From assembly GCA_020848895.1 (NCBI GenBank), contig JADLHI010000164.1:1-34156 (forward strand): a DNA stretch of 34,156 bases, written 5' to 3'. Position numbers and translations under genes: made by a program. Of the stretch, positions 1 to 9,233 are shown one piece after another. The notes beneath the pieces are model-generated. The model saw only the letters and a program-made list of their open reading frames with translations, had not been told where the DNA came from and searched no databases. This stretch comes from Hyphomonadaceae bacterium (GTDB lineage Bacteria > Pseudomonadota > Alphaproteobacteria > Caulobacterales > Aquidulcibacteraceae). Within the stretch, counting starts at the first letter, position 1, and each line of letters starts with the position of its first letter.

Positions 1-230
1 AAGCCATCCGTATCGCGCGGCGCCAGGCGCCAGACTTCCGCCCAGGAGCCTACATCGGCCCAGCCGATATCGCACGGCGTGACAGCGCCGCGCGCCGTAT
101 GCTCCATCACCGCGATGTCGAGCGGCACGCGTGGCGCATCGGCATATACGGCGCCGAGACGGATCGTGTCGGCTTCGCGTGCCGATTTTTGGAGCGCCGT
201 GAGCGCGTGCTGGGGCTCAGCGCCTAACAT
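1..230 (-). pseudogene. 5'-truncated mannose-1-phosphate guanylyltransferase fragment, runs off window
   Basis: Reading leftward from an ATG at 230, 76 codons are open to the window edge. They contain PLDIAVMEHTARG, PCDIGWADVGSWAEVWRL and PRDTDG, which align with the C-terminal half of the intact guanylyltransferase at 9281-10339 (PLDVAVMEKTAKA, CSIGWIDIGTWDEIWRI). The N-terminal nucleotidyltransferase part, with the GGxGTRLWPLS loop and VEKP motif, is absent: directly upstream lies the unrelated hydrolase-like gene, whose last 14 bases overlap this ATG. So the frame looks like the 3' remnant of a second manC, possibly left by a recombination event with its junction near 215. It could alternatively be expressed as a short stand-alone domain, perhaps with a cupin isomerase domain beyond the edge. 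Homology is clear; pseudogene status is inferred. Confidence 0.6.
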
Positions 231-1107
231 TGGGGGCAAGCCAATCCTTGAACTGCTTGATTAGCTCCTCGTTGGCCTCGCGCTCGTCCGGCATGATGTC
301 GCGACCGGGTGCCGCGAGCCAATCCAGCCGAGCCTTTTCGACAAAGGCTTGCGCGAGTTCAAAGTCACCCGCGAGCGCTGCAACACGTGCGCGCGACAGG
401 TTCCAGATGTGGTTGACAACGTCGAACTCTGGTCCAACGTACGGGCGATTGTAGAAGTACGACGAAAAGAGATCGTACAGATGGCGGGCTTCTGGCGCAT
501 CGGTGCATTCGAACGGCAACAGAAGCGGTCGATCGTCCAGCATCTGATCAATCAGCGCGTTGAAAACACCCATGCTGATCAGCAGCGGCATGGTGGCGTG
601 AACCCAGGGCATGAGCCTTGGTGTGAGGCCCAATTCCAGTGATCGCGCGTAGTAGTGCGCGTCGCACACCTCATAGCGCCCGAAGATGATCTCCATCCGG
701 TCGCCGGTGAACTCCGCTAGGCAATCCTCGATGGAATGCTTCGGTCGCCACTGGGCAAACATTAACGGAACGCCCGTCTTAAACTCGGGCGAGAAGCTGA
801 GCGACATCGCGTCCGGATCGACGCAGTGCGCGCGGAGGGAAGCGTACGCACCCATCGAAAAGCCGGTGTACAGAACGCGTGAAGGCCGCAGCGCGTCCTT
901 CGTCTCCTGGATCTTGCGGAGCACGTCGTCCCAGATGTCGAGATACCAGCTGTCGGCCTCGCAATTCAGGTAAAGGATGCTACAGCCGACATTTTGTAGC
1001 GCGCGGTAAGGAGAAAACCGGCCAGGCGCAATGCCTTTGGCATTGAACGCGACGATGAGCGGCGCACCGTCACCAGCAAGCGTTAGCTTCCAGAGCTCCG
1101 GTTTCAT
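217..1107 (-). CDS. alpha/beta-hydrolase-like protein of unknown substrate
   Basis: With the ATG at 1107 the protein has 296 residues. It shows a nucleophile-elbow motif GFSMG (Ser about 84), preceded by strand-like YLNCEAD and RPSRVLYT stretches, as in alpha/beta hydrolases. There is no signal peptide. The C-terminal third is helical, with one TPR-like stretch (RARVAALAGDFELAQAFVEKA). I cannot place the acid and His of a catalytic triad with certainty. Other possible starts are an ATG at 1137 and a TTG at 1182; 1107 is chosen because the first core strand follows it directly and GGGAG lies just upstream. The gene lies downstream of the UDP-glucuronate epimerase on the same strand, in a polysaccharide locus, so a carbohydrate or acyl esterase role is possible but unproven. 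Confidence 0.65.
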   Translation of the reverse strand: MKPELWKLTLAGDGAPLIVAFNAKGIAPGRFSPYRALQNVGCSILYLNCEADSWYLDIWDDVLRKIQETKDALRPSRVLYTGFSMGAYASLRAHCVDPDAMSLSFSPEFKTGVPLMFAQWRPKHSIEDCLAEFTGDRMEIIFGRYEVCDAHYYARSLELGLTPRLMPWVHATMPLLISMGVFNALIDQMLDDRPLLLPFECTDAPEARHLYDLFSSYFYNRPYVGPEFDVVNHIWNLSRARVAALAGDFELAQAFVEKARLDWLAAPGRDIMPDEREANEELIKQFKDWLAPNVRR

Positions 1108-1254
1108 GACTCCCAATCGAAGTTGCCCGCCTACCATGCCAACTACCCCGCCGCCAGACGAGAGCGCGTCGGTGCCGCTCAACGATCAGCATCAAAAAAG
1201 GTTCCGTGCCGTCCAGATGAAATTTTCGATAGGTCGTGGCACGGGCCTCAGCGC

Positions 1255-2265
1255 TCAGACCTTATAGTAGTTGCGATACCATTCCACAAAGCGTTTCAGG
1301 CCAACTTCAATCGGCGTGCGCGGTGCAAAATCGACGTCACGAGCGAGGTCTTCCACATCCGCGAATGTTGCCGGCACATCGCCCGGCTGCATCGGCAGCA
1401 TATTCTTGGTCGCCGTCTGGCCAAGTTCCTGTTCAAGAATGGCGATGACGTCCAGCAGCTTCGCCGGCGAGTGATTGCCGATATTGTAAATCTGATAGGG
1501 TGCGTTGGACGTTGCCGGATCGGGCGCGAGGCTATCCCAGTTTGGATTGGGCGCTGGAATGCGTAGGCCGACACGATAGAGCGACTCCACGATATCATCC
1601 ACGTAGGTGAAATCGCGCTGCATCATGCCGTTGTTGAACACCTCAATCGGTTTGCCCTCAAGGATCGCCTTCGTGAACAGGAACATCATCATGTCCGGAC
1701 GTCCCCACGGACCATAGACCGTGAAGAAGCGCAGGCCCGTGACGGGCAGGCGATAGAGGTGCGCGTACGAATGCGCGAACAGTTCGTTCGCCTTCTTCGA
1801 AGCCGCATAGACGCTGAGCGGATGATCGACGTTCTGGTGCACCGAGAAGGGCATCTTGGTGCCGGCGCCGTACACCGAACTCGACGAGGCGAACACCAGA
1901 TGGCCGGTCTTGTTGTAGCGGCAGCACTCCAGGATGTTCATGAACCCTTCGAGGTTCGCCGAAATGTAGGCCTGCGGATTTACCAGCGAGTAGCGCACGC
2001 CCGCCTGCGCCGCCAAGTTGTAGACCAGATCGAACTGATGTTCGGCGAACAGCGCCTTCAGCGTCGCGGCGTCTTCAAGCTCGGCCTTAACGAAAGTGAA
2101 GCCGGGCTTTTCCTGCAATTTCTTCACGCGCGCTTGCTTTAGCTCGACGCTGTAATAGTCGGACAAGCAATCGTAGCCGATGACTGTGCGCCCTTCGCGC
2201 ATTAGCCGTTCGGAGAGGTGATAGCCGATGAACCCGGCGGCGCCGGTCACAAGCACGGGCTTCAT
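1255..2265 (-). CDS. NAD-dependent epimerase, probable UDP-glucuronate 4-epimerase
   Basis: This 336-aa extended short-chain dehydrogenase has the Rossmann motif GAAGFIG (8-14), the catalytic Ser in SSSSVYG (about 127-133) and the YxxxK pair Tyr153/Lys157. The segment [16 protein letters not shown] after the second strand is typical of the CapI/LspL/WbnF group, which converts UDP-glucuronate to UDP-galacturonate, and length fits. It would supply an acidic sugar for the surface polysaccharide. It is transcribed leftward, divergently from the nucleotide-sugar dehydrogenase across a 117-bp gap, so the two sugar-acid genes may share a control region. ATG at 2265 starts directly at the Rossmann fold. 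The substrate is inferred from family resemblance only; another UDP-sugar epimerase is possible. Confidence 0.87.
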   Translation of the reverse strand: MKPVLVTGAAGFIGYHLSERLMREGRTVIGYDCLSDYYSVELKQARVKKLQEKPGFTFVKAELEDAATLKALFAEHQFDLVYNLAAQAGVRYSLVNPQAYISANLEGFMNILECCRYNKTGHLVFASSSSVYGAGTKMPFSVHQNVDHPLSVYAASKKANELFAHSYAHLYRLPVTGLRFFTVYGPWGRPDMMMFLFTKAILEGKPIEVFNNGMMQRDFTYVDDIVESLYRVGLRIPAPNPNWDSLAPDPATSNAPYQIYNIGNHSPAKLLDVIAILEQELGQTATKNMLPMQPGDVPATFADVEDLARDVDFAPRTPIEVGLKRFVEWYRNYYKV

Positions 2266-2382
2266 GTTTTTAACGCTCTTTCGACACAGCGCCGCAGGTG
2301 TGCGGTGTTGTTTTCAATGTGGCGTTTCGATAAGTGGAGACGCTAGCGAAATCAACTCACTGTCGACATTTCAGAGTTAATC

Positions 2383-3663
2383 ATGAACGCACGCCGCCGC
2401 ATCGCTGTTATCGGCCTGGGCTACGTTGGTCTGCCTGCCGCCGTCGCGTTTGCGCGCGCCGGATTTACCGTTGTCGGCTTCGAAATCGACGCTTCGCGCG
2501 TGGCTGAATTGCGCGAGGGCAAGGACCGGACGCGCGAAGTCACCGCCGAAGAGCTGCGCGCGCTCGATCTTTACGTCACCACAGAGCTGGAGGATCTGAA
2601 GAAGGCGGACTTCTTCATCGTGACGGTGCCGACGCCGATCGACGATGCGCTTGTGCCCGATTTGGGCGCCGTTCACGCCGCCTCGCGCACTGTCGGCAAG
2701 GCGCTGAAGAAGGGCGATATCGTCGTTTACGAATCCACCGTCTATCCGGGCTGCACCGAGGACGAGTGTGGGCCGATCCTTGAAAAGGCCTCTGGCCTCA
2801 ATGCAGGCGTCGATTTCACGCTCGGTTTCTCGCCGGAACGGATCAATCCCGGCGACCATCTCCATCGCTTCGAGACCATCGTGAAGGTCGTCTCCGGTTC
2901 GGACGCCAGGACGCTCGACATCGTCGCCGAGACCTATGGCGCGGTGGTTACCGCCGGCATTCACCGCGCGCCGTCGATCAAGGTCGCGGAAGCCGCCAAG
3001 GTCATCGAAAACACCCAGCGCGACATCAACATCGCGTTGATGAACGAGCTGGCTCTGATCAACGGCCGCCTCGGCCTCGATACCGGCGATGTGCTCGCCG
3101 CCGCCCGCACCAAGTGGAATTTTCTCGGCTTCACGCCGGGCCTGGTGGGCGGCCACTGCATCGGCGTCGACCCGTACTATCTGACCCATAAGGCCCAGCA
3201 GCTCGGCTACCACCCGCAAGTCGTGCTTGCCGGGCGGCGCGTGAACGACAGTATCGGCCCGCACATTGGCCGCGAGTGCGTGCGCTTACTTGGCCGCGCC
3301 GGCAAAGCCAACGCGCGCGTTGCGGTGATGGGCGTCACCTTCAAGGAAGACGTGCCGGACGTGCGAAATTCCAAGGTCTACGACATCGTCAACGAGCTGC
3401 GCTCATTCGGCTTCGACGTCGTCGCGCACGACCCCTATGCCGATCCTCAGATTTCCGAAGAGCACGGCGCGGCGCTGACGGCGCTCAACGAAATCGGCCA
3501 AGTGGACGCCGTCATCATGGCTGTCTCGCACAAGGAATTCCGCGATGGCGGCTGGCCGCTAGTGACCCAGCTGCTGCGCGGCGGCAAAGGCATCGTCATG
3601 GATGTCCGCGGTTTCCTCGATCGCAGCAAAATGCCGGATGGCGTAACGCTCTGGCGGCTTTGA
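2383..3663 (+). CDS. tviB: UDP-N-acetylhexosamine 6-dehydrogenase (TviB/WbpO/WecC family)
   Basis: The 426-aa protein matches the length of Vi-antigen TviB. It has the N-terminal NAD motif GLGYVGLP (11-18), the central ESTVYPGCTEDEC segment, GFSPERINPGD (148-158), VIENTQRDINIALMNE (207-222) and the catalytic-cysteine loop GGHCIGVDPYYL with Cys259. These are hallmarks of UDP-GlcNAc/UDP-GalNAc C6 dehydrogenases, which make the uronic acid by two successive NAD-dependent oxidations. The VIENTQRDINI signature favours the TviB/WbpO group over UDP-glucose dehydrogenase. Followed after 45 bp by the rhamnose genes on the same strand, it probably starts a rightward operon. The precise hexosamine cannot be read from sequence. 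Confidence 0.9.
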   Translation: MNARRRIAVIGLGYVGLPAAVAFARAGFTVVGFEIDASRVAELREGKDRTREVTAEELRALDLYVTTELEDLKKADFFIVTVPTPIDDALVPDLGAVHAASRTVGKALKKGDIVVYESTVYPGCTEDECGPILEKASGLNAGVDFTLGFSPERINPGDHLHRFETIVKVVSGSDARTLDIVAETYGAVVTAGIHRAPSIKVAEAAKVIENTQRDINIALMNELALINGRLGLDTGDVLAAARTKWNFLGFTPGLVGGHCIGVDPYYLTHKAQQLGYHPQVVLAGRRVNDSIGPHIGRECVRLLGRAGKANARVAVMGVTFKEDVPDVRNSKVYDIVNELRSFGFDVVAHDPYADPQISEEHGAALTALNEIGQVDAVIMAVSHKEFRDGGWPLVTQLLRGGKGIVMDVRGFLDRSKMPDGVTLWRL

Positions 3664-3708
3664 GCGCCGCGCTAGCAAGCATGTGCGCGCCGGTATAAGG
3701 GGTGGCGC

Positions 3709-4767
3709 ATGCGAGTGCTTGTTACAGGTGGTGCGGGATTTATCGGTTCGGCGGTTTGCCGCACGTTTGTGGCGGCTGGCTGGCGCGTTCTCAATATCGA
3801 CAAGCTGACCTACGCAGCGAGTTTGGAGTCGCTGGCGCCGATCGAGCGCGACGAGAAGTACAGCTTCATTCATGGCGATATTTGTGATGCCGCGCTGGTA
3901 GATGGCGCGTTCGCCGAATTCGACCCAGACGCTGTTCTCCATCTTGCCGCCGAAAGCCATGTCGACCGGTCGATCGACGGCGCCGCTGAGTTCCTGCTCA
4001 CCAATGTGCAAGGCACGCACATTATGCTGGAGTCGGCGCTTCGCTATTATTCGCAGCTGCCAGCTGATCGCCGCGGGCGCTTTCGCTTCATTCATGTCTC
4101 CACTGACGAGGTGTATGGATCGCTGGGCGACACTGGCTTGTTCGTCGAGACAACGCGCTACGATCCCCGTTCGCCCTATTCCGCGACGAAGGCGGCGAGC
4201 GATCACCTCGCGAGCGCCTGGCGCCATACCTTCGGCCTGCCGGTAATCATCACCAATTGCTCGAACAATTACGGGCCGTATCAGTTTCCGGAAAAACTGA
4301 TCCCGCTGACGATCCTGAATGCGCTCGAAGGCAAGCCGCTGCCCGTCTACGGCGACGGCTCAAACGTTCGCGATTGGCTGTTCGTGGAAGATCATGTCGC
4401 CGCGCTGAAGCTTGCTTTGGAGAACGGGGCAGTGGGTGAAACCTACAATGTCGGCGGCAACAACGAGCAGCGCAATCTCGATGTCGTGCAGGCGATCTGC
4501 GATCTCGTCGATGAGCTTGCACCGAATGCGGCGGTCGGCTCGCGGCGCCAATTGATCACGTTCGTGGCTGACCGTCCGGGTCACGACAAGCGCTATGCCA
4601 TCGACAGCAGCAAGATCCAGAATGAGTTAGGCTGGCGCGCGCGCGACGATTTTGCCACGGGCTTGCGCAAGACTGTGCGTTGGTACTTGGAGAACGAGGC
4701 TTGGTGGCGGCCCATTCGTCAGAAGTACGCCGGTGAGCGGCTCGGCGTAACGGTTTCGAAGGGCTGA
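3709..4767 (+). CDS. rfbB: dTDP-glucose 4,6-dehydratase
   Basis: This 352-aa protein is an RmlB orthologue by motif: TGGAGFIG (6-13), the catalytic triad STDEVYG (Thr132, Asp133, Glu134), YSATK with Tyr157/Lys161, and [15 protein letters not shown]. It removes water from dTDP-glucose to give dTDP-4-keto-6-deoxyglucose, step two of dTDP-L-rhamnose synthesis in the cytoplasm. A purine-rich AAGGGG lies before the ATG at 3709. The stop at 4767 is followed 3 bases later by rfbC, so the two are translationally close. The length is normal and no residue is missing. Confidence 0.96.
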   Translation: MRVLVTGGAGFIGSAVCRTFVAAGWRVLNIDKLTYAASLESLAPIERDEKYSFIHGDICDAALVDGAFAEFDPDAVLHLAAESHVDRSIDGAAEFLLTNVQGTHIMLESALRYYSQLPADRRGRFRFIHVSTDEVYGSLGDTGLFVETTRYDPRSPYSATKAASDHLASAWRHTFGLPVIITNCSNNYGPYQFPEKLIPLTILNALEGKPLPVYGDGSNVRDWLFVEDHVAALKLALENGAVGETYNVGGNNEQRNLDVVQAICDLVDELAPNAAVGSRRQLITFVADRPGHDKRYAIDSSKIQNELGWRARDDFATGLRKTVRWYLENEAWWRPIRQKYAGERLGVTVSKG

Positions 4768-4770
4768 GCA

Positions 4771-5322
4771 ATGCAAGTCGAAGAAACCGAGATCGCCGGG
4801 TTGCTCATCATCACGCCCGGCAAGGTCGGCGATGACCGGGGCTTTTTTTCCGAGACGTTCAACGGCGGCCGGCTTTCGGCTCACGGCGTCACGCACGATT
4901 GGGTTCAGGACAATCATGTGTGGTCGCGCGCGCGCGGCGTGGTCAGAGGTTTGCACTTCCAGGCGCCGCCGTTTGCTCAGGCAAAGCTCATCCGTGTGAC
5001 GCGCGGCGCGATCTACGATGTCGCGGTGGATTTGCGCGCCGGATCGCCAACCTATGGACGCCACGTGGGCGTCGAACTCAGCGCCGAGAATTGGAAGCAG
5101 TTCTACATCCCGGCAGGCTTCGCGCACGGCTACTGCACGCTGAGCGAGGGCGTGGAGACGCTGTATAAGGTGAGCGGCGCTTGGAATAAGGGCTCGGAAG
5201 GCGGCTTGCGCTGGGACGACCGCGACCTCCGCATCGACTGGCCGTTATCGGGGACCGAAGCTTTGCTCAACGACCGCGACAAGACTTGGCCGCCATTCGC
5301 CGCGTTCGCTACGCCTTTCTAA
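4771..5322 (+). CDS. rfbC: dTDP-4-dehydrorhamnose 3,5-epimerase
   Basis: The 183-aa cupin has the RmlC motifs: DDRGFFSETF (21-30), VRGLHFQ with the catalytic base His62, the acidic strand YDVAVDLR, FYIPAGFAHGY (111-121) and Tyr132 as likely proton donor. It epimerises C3 and C5 of the keto sugar made by RfbB. It sits 3 bases after rfbB. Its last 14 bases overlap the end of rfbD coming from the other strand, so the rhamnose genes form two convergent pairs and not one rfbBDAC operon. Confidence 0.95.
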   Translation: MQVEETEIAGLLIITPGKVGDDRGFFSETFNGGRLSAHGVTHDWVQDNHVWSRARGVVRGLHFQAPPFAQAKLIRVTRGAIYDVAVDLRAGSPTYGRHVGVELSAENWKQFYIPAGFAHGYCTLSEGVETLYKVSGAWNKGSEGGLRWDDRDLRIDWPLSGTEALLNDRDKTWPPFAAFATPF

Positions 5323-6184
5323 GCGCGGCAACCTCGTCCATGCAGAGCGAAACCGCCTCATGCCATGGCCGCGGGGGGCCAAAGAGCTGCGCAAAGCGCG
5401 AGGTGTCCAGCCGCGAATTCTGCGGACGCTTCGCAGCCGTCTGAAATTCCGCCGAGGAAATGCGCCGAACCTTGGCTGTGGGCAATCCGTGTCGGCGCGC
5501 CTGTTCGAAAATCGCTTCGGCAAACGTCGCCCAGGTAGCTTCGCCGCCGCCGGCGAAGTGAAGTAAACCTTCAACGGCGTGATCGCCTTCAACCAGCCGT
5601 TCGGCGGTGGCGTAACACGCAGAAGCCAAATCAGCGGCCCAAGTGGGAGCGCCGTGTTGGTCGCTGACGACGCTGATTTCCGGGCGTGTCGCAGCAAGGC
5701 GCAGCATCGTATTGAGGAAGTTCGATCCCGGCGCGCCGTAAACCCAGGATGTCCTGATCACGGCCGCACGCGCGCCGCTGCCCAGCACATCCTTCTCCCC
5801 AGCAGCTTTGGAGGCGCCGTAGATGTTGAGTGGCGCGGTTGGATCGCTCTCTACGTAGGGTGTGCTCTTGGCGCCGTCGAAGACATAGTCGGTCGAGACA
5901 TGAACGAGCGGCGTCCGCGCCTGCTCGCAGGCGATCGCTAGAAGGCGAGGGGCGGTTTGGTTTAGGGCAAACGCGCCAGCGACGTCGCTTTCCGCCTGAT
6001 CCACGGCCGTATAGGCGGCTGCGTTGATCACCGCGTCGCAGCGTGTTGCTGAGAGCAAGGCGGCAATATCCGCTTCCTCAGCATGCAACAAATCCAGCTC
6101 ACTTCGTCCAACGCAGCTTGCGCCCACGTGCGACGCAAGCGCTTGTGCAAGCTGGCCACTCTTTCCGATCACAAGAACACGCAC
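5309..6184 (-). CDS. rfbD: dTDP-4-dehydrorhamnose reductase
   Basis: Started at the GTG at 6184, the protein has 291 residues and begins with the Rossmann strand VRVLVIGKSGQLAQ. An in-frame ATG at 6286 lies inside rfbA and would add an unrelated tail, so GTG is preferred. INAAAYTAVDQAE, STDYVFDG, YGASKAAGE (YxxxK) and RTSWVYG are RmlD hallmarks. It reduces dTDP-4-keto-L-rhamnose to dTDP-L-rhamnose with NAD(P)H. The start is 7 bases after the rfbA stop, indicating translational coupling. Its 3' end runs 14 bases into rfbC on the opposite strand. Confidence 0.94.
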   Translation of the reverse strand: MRVLVIGKSGQLAQALASHVGASCVGRSELDLLHAEEADIAALLSATRCDAVINAAAYTAVDQAESDVAGAFALNQTAPRLLAIACEQARTPLVHVSTDYVFDGAKSTPYVESDPTAPLNIYGASKAAGEKDVLGSGARAAVIRTSWVYGAPGSNFLNTMLRLAATRPEISVVSDQHGAPTWAADLASACYATAERLVEGDHAVEGLLHFAGGGEATWATFAEAIFEQARRHGLPTAKVRRISSAEFQTAAKRPQNSRLDTSRFAQLFGPPRPWHEAVSLCMDEVAALRKA

Positions 6185-6191
6185 GGCTAAG

Positions 6192-7082
6192 CTACTCGAC
6201 GTGCGGTTTAGGTCGCGGCGCGCGTGCGACGTCCATGAGGTAGCGCGCATAGTTCGCATCGCCCAGATCGCGCGCGATCGCTTCAAGCTGGGCGGCGTCG
6301 ATGAAGCCCATATTGTAGGCGATCTCTTCGGGGCAGGCGATCTTCAGACCCTGACGATGTTCCATTGCCTTAACGAACGCCGAGGCTTCGTGCAGCGCAT
6401 CGTGCGTGCCTGTGTCGAGCCACGCAAAGCCGCGTCCCATAAGAACTACTTCAAGCTGGTCCCGTTCAAGATAGAGCCGGTTGAGATCGGTAATCTCAAG
6501 CTCGCCGCGCGCGGACGGCTTTAAGCTTCGCGCCAATTCGACGACGTTCTCGTCGTAGAAATAGATGCCAGTCACCGCCCAGTCCGATCTCGGTGCGCGT
6601 GGCTTTTCTTCCAGGCTGAGGACGCGGCCATGGTCACCGAATTCGACCACTCCATAACGTTCCGGGTCGCGCACGCGATAGGCAAAGACGGTTGCGCCGT
6701 TCTTTCGGAGCGCGGCTTTTCCCAGCATCTCAGGCATGGTGTGGCCAAAGAAGATGTTATCGCCGAGGACGAGCGCGCAGCGATCGCCCTTTAGAAAATC
6801 CGCGCCGATCAGGAACGCTTGCGCCAAGCCTTCCGGCTTCGGCTGCACCGCATAGCTGATATCAAGTCCCCATTGCGAGCCATCGCCGAGCAATTCTTGG
6901 TAGAGCGGCACGTCCCGCGGCGTGGAGATGATCAGTATTTCGCGAATGCCCGCCAACATCAGCGTCGTCAGTGGGTAATAGATCATTGGCTTGTCGTACA
7001 CCGGCATCAATTGCTTGCTGACGACGCGCGTTACTGGGTAGAGGCGCGTGCCCGATCCGCCCGCGAGAACGATGCCCTTCAT
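6192..7082 (-). CDS. rfbA: glucose-1-phosphate thymidylyltransferase
   Basis: This 296-aa RmlA has the nucleotide-binding loop GGSGTRLYP (8-16), [26 protein letters not shown] with the metal-binding Asp, and [10 protein letters not shown]. It makes dTDP-glucose from dTTP and glucose-1-phosphate, the committed step of the rhamnose pathway. ATG at 7082 is chosen over an upstream in-frame ATG at 7151 because GGAGAG lies about 6 bases before it and the family starts at MKGIVLAGG. It lies downstream of the ligase-like gene on the same strand (123-bp gap) and upstream of rfbD. Confidence 0.95.
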   Translation of the reverse strand: MKGIVLAGGSGTRLYPVTRVVSKQLMPVYDKPMIYYPLTTLMLAGIREILIISTPRDVPLYQELLGDGSQWGLDISYAVQPKPEGLAQAFLIGADFLKGDRCALVLGDNIFFGHTMPEMLGKAALRKNGATVFAYRVRDPERYGVVEFGDHGRVLSLEEKPRAPRSDWAVTGIYFYDENVVELARSLKPSARGELEITDLNRLYLERDQLEVVLMGRGFAWLDTGTHDALHEASAFVKAMEHRQGLKIACPEEIAYNMGFIDAAQLEAIARDLGDANYARYLMDVARAPRPKPHVE

Positions 7083-7205
7083 GAGTTCTCTCCGAGCGTG
7101 GATGGCGCCAAGTGCGATCTGCCGGCGTGGGCCCTGGGCGAAGTCTGTCAAACAAGAAGCAACAGGTTTGCGACAGGAGCTATGGAATAGAAGTGTCTTT
7201 CGCCA

Positions 7206-8405
7206 TCAGCCCCTGGCGCTTGTAGCCGCTCCAGTCGCCGCGACAAGTGCGCCCGCAAGGAACATCGTCGCGAGCCACCATTCTTGCGCGGGACTCCAGC
7301 CGATATTCGCCATCGCGCCGAACATCGCCAGCACTGCTGCGGCTGTTGCGGCGGCGAGCTTGTTGCTGGCGTAGGCGCGCGCAAGCGCCAGGCCGAGCAA
7401 CGCAAGCAGCGCCGCCGTGAGCGCTGCGCCAACGACGCCAGCGTCGTACCAAATCTGAAGCGCCGCGCTGTGCGGGTGCACAGGAATCACGGCGAGCGCT
7501 TCGCCGTCATACGTTGTCATCTCAGTGACGGCGCGGCCGGCGTCGAGGCCGTGGCCGATCCATGGCTGCTGCAAGATGCGTTCGCTGGTGTTGAGCCAAA
7601 TGCCGAGGCGCACGTCCCAACTGTGTGGCAGCCATTCGGGTGGGGTGCGGCCGGCGAGCAGCAGCAAGGTTGCGAACGGCGCCAGCGCCGTCCAAGCCGC
7701 AAACCCGAATGCAGGCAGAAGGATCGCGACGCGGGGCGCTGCAAGCGCGAGCAAAAAAAATCCACCGCCGAGCACGAAGCCAAGTGCGTTCGATTGCTGC
7801 CCAAACTGGAGCGACACAAACGCGGCGCCGATGGCCAGAACGGTGATCGCGGCCCAGCGCCAGGAAGCGCGCAAGGACAGGAGCCAGGCCAGGGCGGGCC
7901 AAACGAGCGCCAGCATAACGACCGCGCCCCGCGCCGGCGCCTGGGTCCATTGGTATTCGGTCGCATCGGGCGCCGCGCCGCGATTTAGCGGCGAGCCGCC
8001 GACTGCCTCCACAATGAGCATCACGATCAGCGCCGTGAGCGCTGCGACCGTGCCCGCGAGGGTGAGGGGCGCGATTTCCCGGCGTGCTGCCGTCGATGCG
8101 AACAGCAGCCCGAGTGCAATCATTACGGGAACTTTAATGTAGGTTTCGCCTTCCCAGGGAGACCACAAACGGGAGAGAGCCAGCCAAACAACCAAAGCTG
8201 CCAGCAAGCTGAGCAGCAAAGAGTTGTTTTTGATCATTTTCTCGGTGTCCGCCGGCGAGAGGGCCGCCAGCGCCGCCAGCCCCAAGATCAGCGGCAAGCC
8301 AATCGCTCCACCGACCGCGAAGCCCGGCGCCAATGCGAAGAACGCGGCAATCGCCAGAGCCGGTCGCTTAGGCAGTCGCGCGGCCGCCGCTGAAGCCTCA
8401 GTCAT
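7206..8405 (-). CDS. O-antigen ligase/polymerase-like membrane protein (WaaL/Wzy_C family)
   Basis: The 399-aa protein is almost wholly hydrophobic, with about ten to twelve predicted membrane spans. Near residues 305-325 it carries HPHSAALQIWYDAG, which fits the H-P-H-(N/S)-x3-L-Q-x-W-x-E/D-x-G signature of the large periplasmic loop in WaaL and Wzy_C proteins. WaaL joins finished O-polysaccharide to lipid A-core in the periplasm. Since the window also encodes an ABC exporter, ligation is more likely than Wzy-type polymerisation, but sequence alone does not separate the two. It is the first gene of a leftward set (ligase, rfbA, rfbD), divergent from the 213-aa gene. Confidence 0.82.
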   Translation of the reverse strand: MTEASAAAARLPKRPALAIAAFFALAPGFAVGGAIGLPLILGLAALAALSPADTEKMIKNNSLLLSLLAALVVWLALSRLWSPWEGETYIKVPVMIALGLLFASTAARREIAPLTLAGTVAALTALIVMLIVEAVGGSPLNRGAAPDATEYQWTQAPARGAVVMLALVWPALAWLLSLRASWRWAAITVLAIGAAFVSLQFGQQSNALGFVLGGGFFLLALAAPRVAILLPAFGFAAWTALAPFATLLLLAGRTPPEWLPHSWDVRLGIWLNTSERILQQPWIGHGLDAGRAVTEMTTYDGEALAVIPVHPHSAALQIWYDAGVVGAALTAALLALLGLALARAYASNKLAAATAAAVLAMFGAMANIGWSPAQEWWLATMFLAGALVAATGAATSARG

Positions 8406-8560
8406 AAGAGTAATTTCGTAAGCAAGATTTCTGCATAGTCACCTACGAAGTGCGGCTCCGGGGCTTGTTAACTCGTGAGTTTTAGTGCTCTGTTACGCCT
8501 CTGGCGCGTATTGGGGAGCCCTGCTGGGGCTGGGCGCAGAAGCCGCGGGGAGTTAGTTGG

Positions 8561-9202
8561 ATGTCTGGGGGCCAAACTCCGTTCGAGCGCGAAGTTCGCG
8601 ATACGGTGATCAAGTCCAGCATGACTGGCATCGCCGCGACCGCGATCGCGATCACTGCATTTTCGCCGGCCGGTTTCGGTGACTGGGTCGGCGCCAGCGT
8701 CGCTTCCAGTTTCGGCGTCGATTCAACTGCGTCCGCCGCGGACAATGCTTACGCCAAACTACCTGCTTATCCGGCGCCGCTGACGCGCGCCGAACTTGAT
8801 GAGATTCACAGTCAGCTCGCCGCTGGCGAAGCGTCGATGGCGATCCTGCGCGCCGCGACCGACACCAACATCGAAATCGTTCGCGCCGTTTCCATGGGCG
8901 AAGATTTTACGGTCGCCGTTGCGCGCGCTGCCGCCGTCGCGCCGCAGCCGAACCTGCGCCTCTCGCTCAGCGAGCCTGTCTCTTACGCCGTCGATGCCGA
9001 TGCAGCGCCGGTGGAGGCTTACGTGTTCGAGGGCGCCGCTTCCGCGCGCGAAGAGCGCGCGAGTTATGCCGCCGCCGTAGTGCCGGAAGGGACCGCGACT
9101 TACTCTGCCGCTGTCGGTGGTGGAAACTACGACGCATCGACGCCATATCGCGATCCGCATCTTGAGCTTGCGGATTTGCTGCTGGCTCACGAGCAGTTCT
9201 GA
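8561..9202 (+). CDS. uncharacterised 213-aa protein with one hydrophobic segment
   Basis: I do not recognise this family. GGGGAG precedes the ATG at 8561, and codon bias is strong, so it is probably a true gene. An N-terminal basic/acidic stretch (MSGGQTPFEREVRDTV) is followed by one hydrophobic segment (about 20-36, TGIAATAIAITAFSP), so a membrane anchor is possible. The middle (70-115) is helical and charged. The Ala-, Val- and Tyr-rich tail (130-195) is low in complexity. It stands alone on the plus strand between two leftward genes, with a 155-bp divergent region on one side and a hairpin-rich convergent gap on the other. Confidence 0.6.
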   Translation: MSGGQTPFEREVRDTVIKSSMTGIAATAIAITAFSPAGFGDWVGASVASSFGVDSTASAADNAYAKLPAYPAPLTRAELDEIHSQLAAGEASMAILRAATDTNIEIVRAVSMGEDFTVAVARAAAVAPQPNLRLSLSEPVSYAVDADAAPVEAYVFEGAASAREERASYAAAVVPEGTATYSAAVGGGNYDASTPYRDPHLELADLLLAHEQF

Positions 9203-9233
9203 GCCGACACTCCAATCGAGTGAGGTGAATCAC

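Noticed and set aside
2377..3264. 295-codon minus-strand frame opposite the nucleotide-sugar dehydrogenase
   Set aside because: The plus-strand gene has all catalytic motifs in order and the antisense product shows none. It is a shadow of GC-rich codon use.
8415..8449. TTCGTA/TACGAA inverted pair between the ligase-like and 213-aa genes
   Set aside because: The arms are only 6 bp and 23 bases apart. At this length a chance occurrence is likely.
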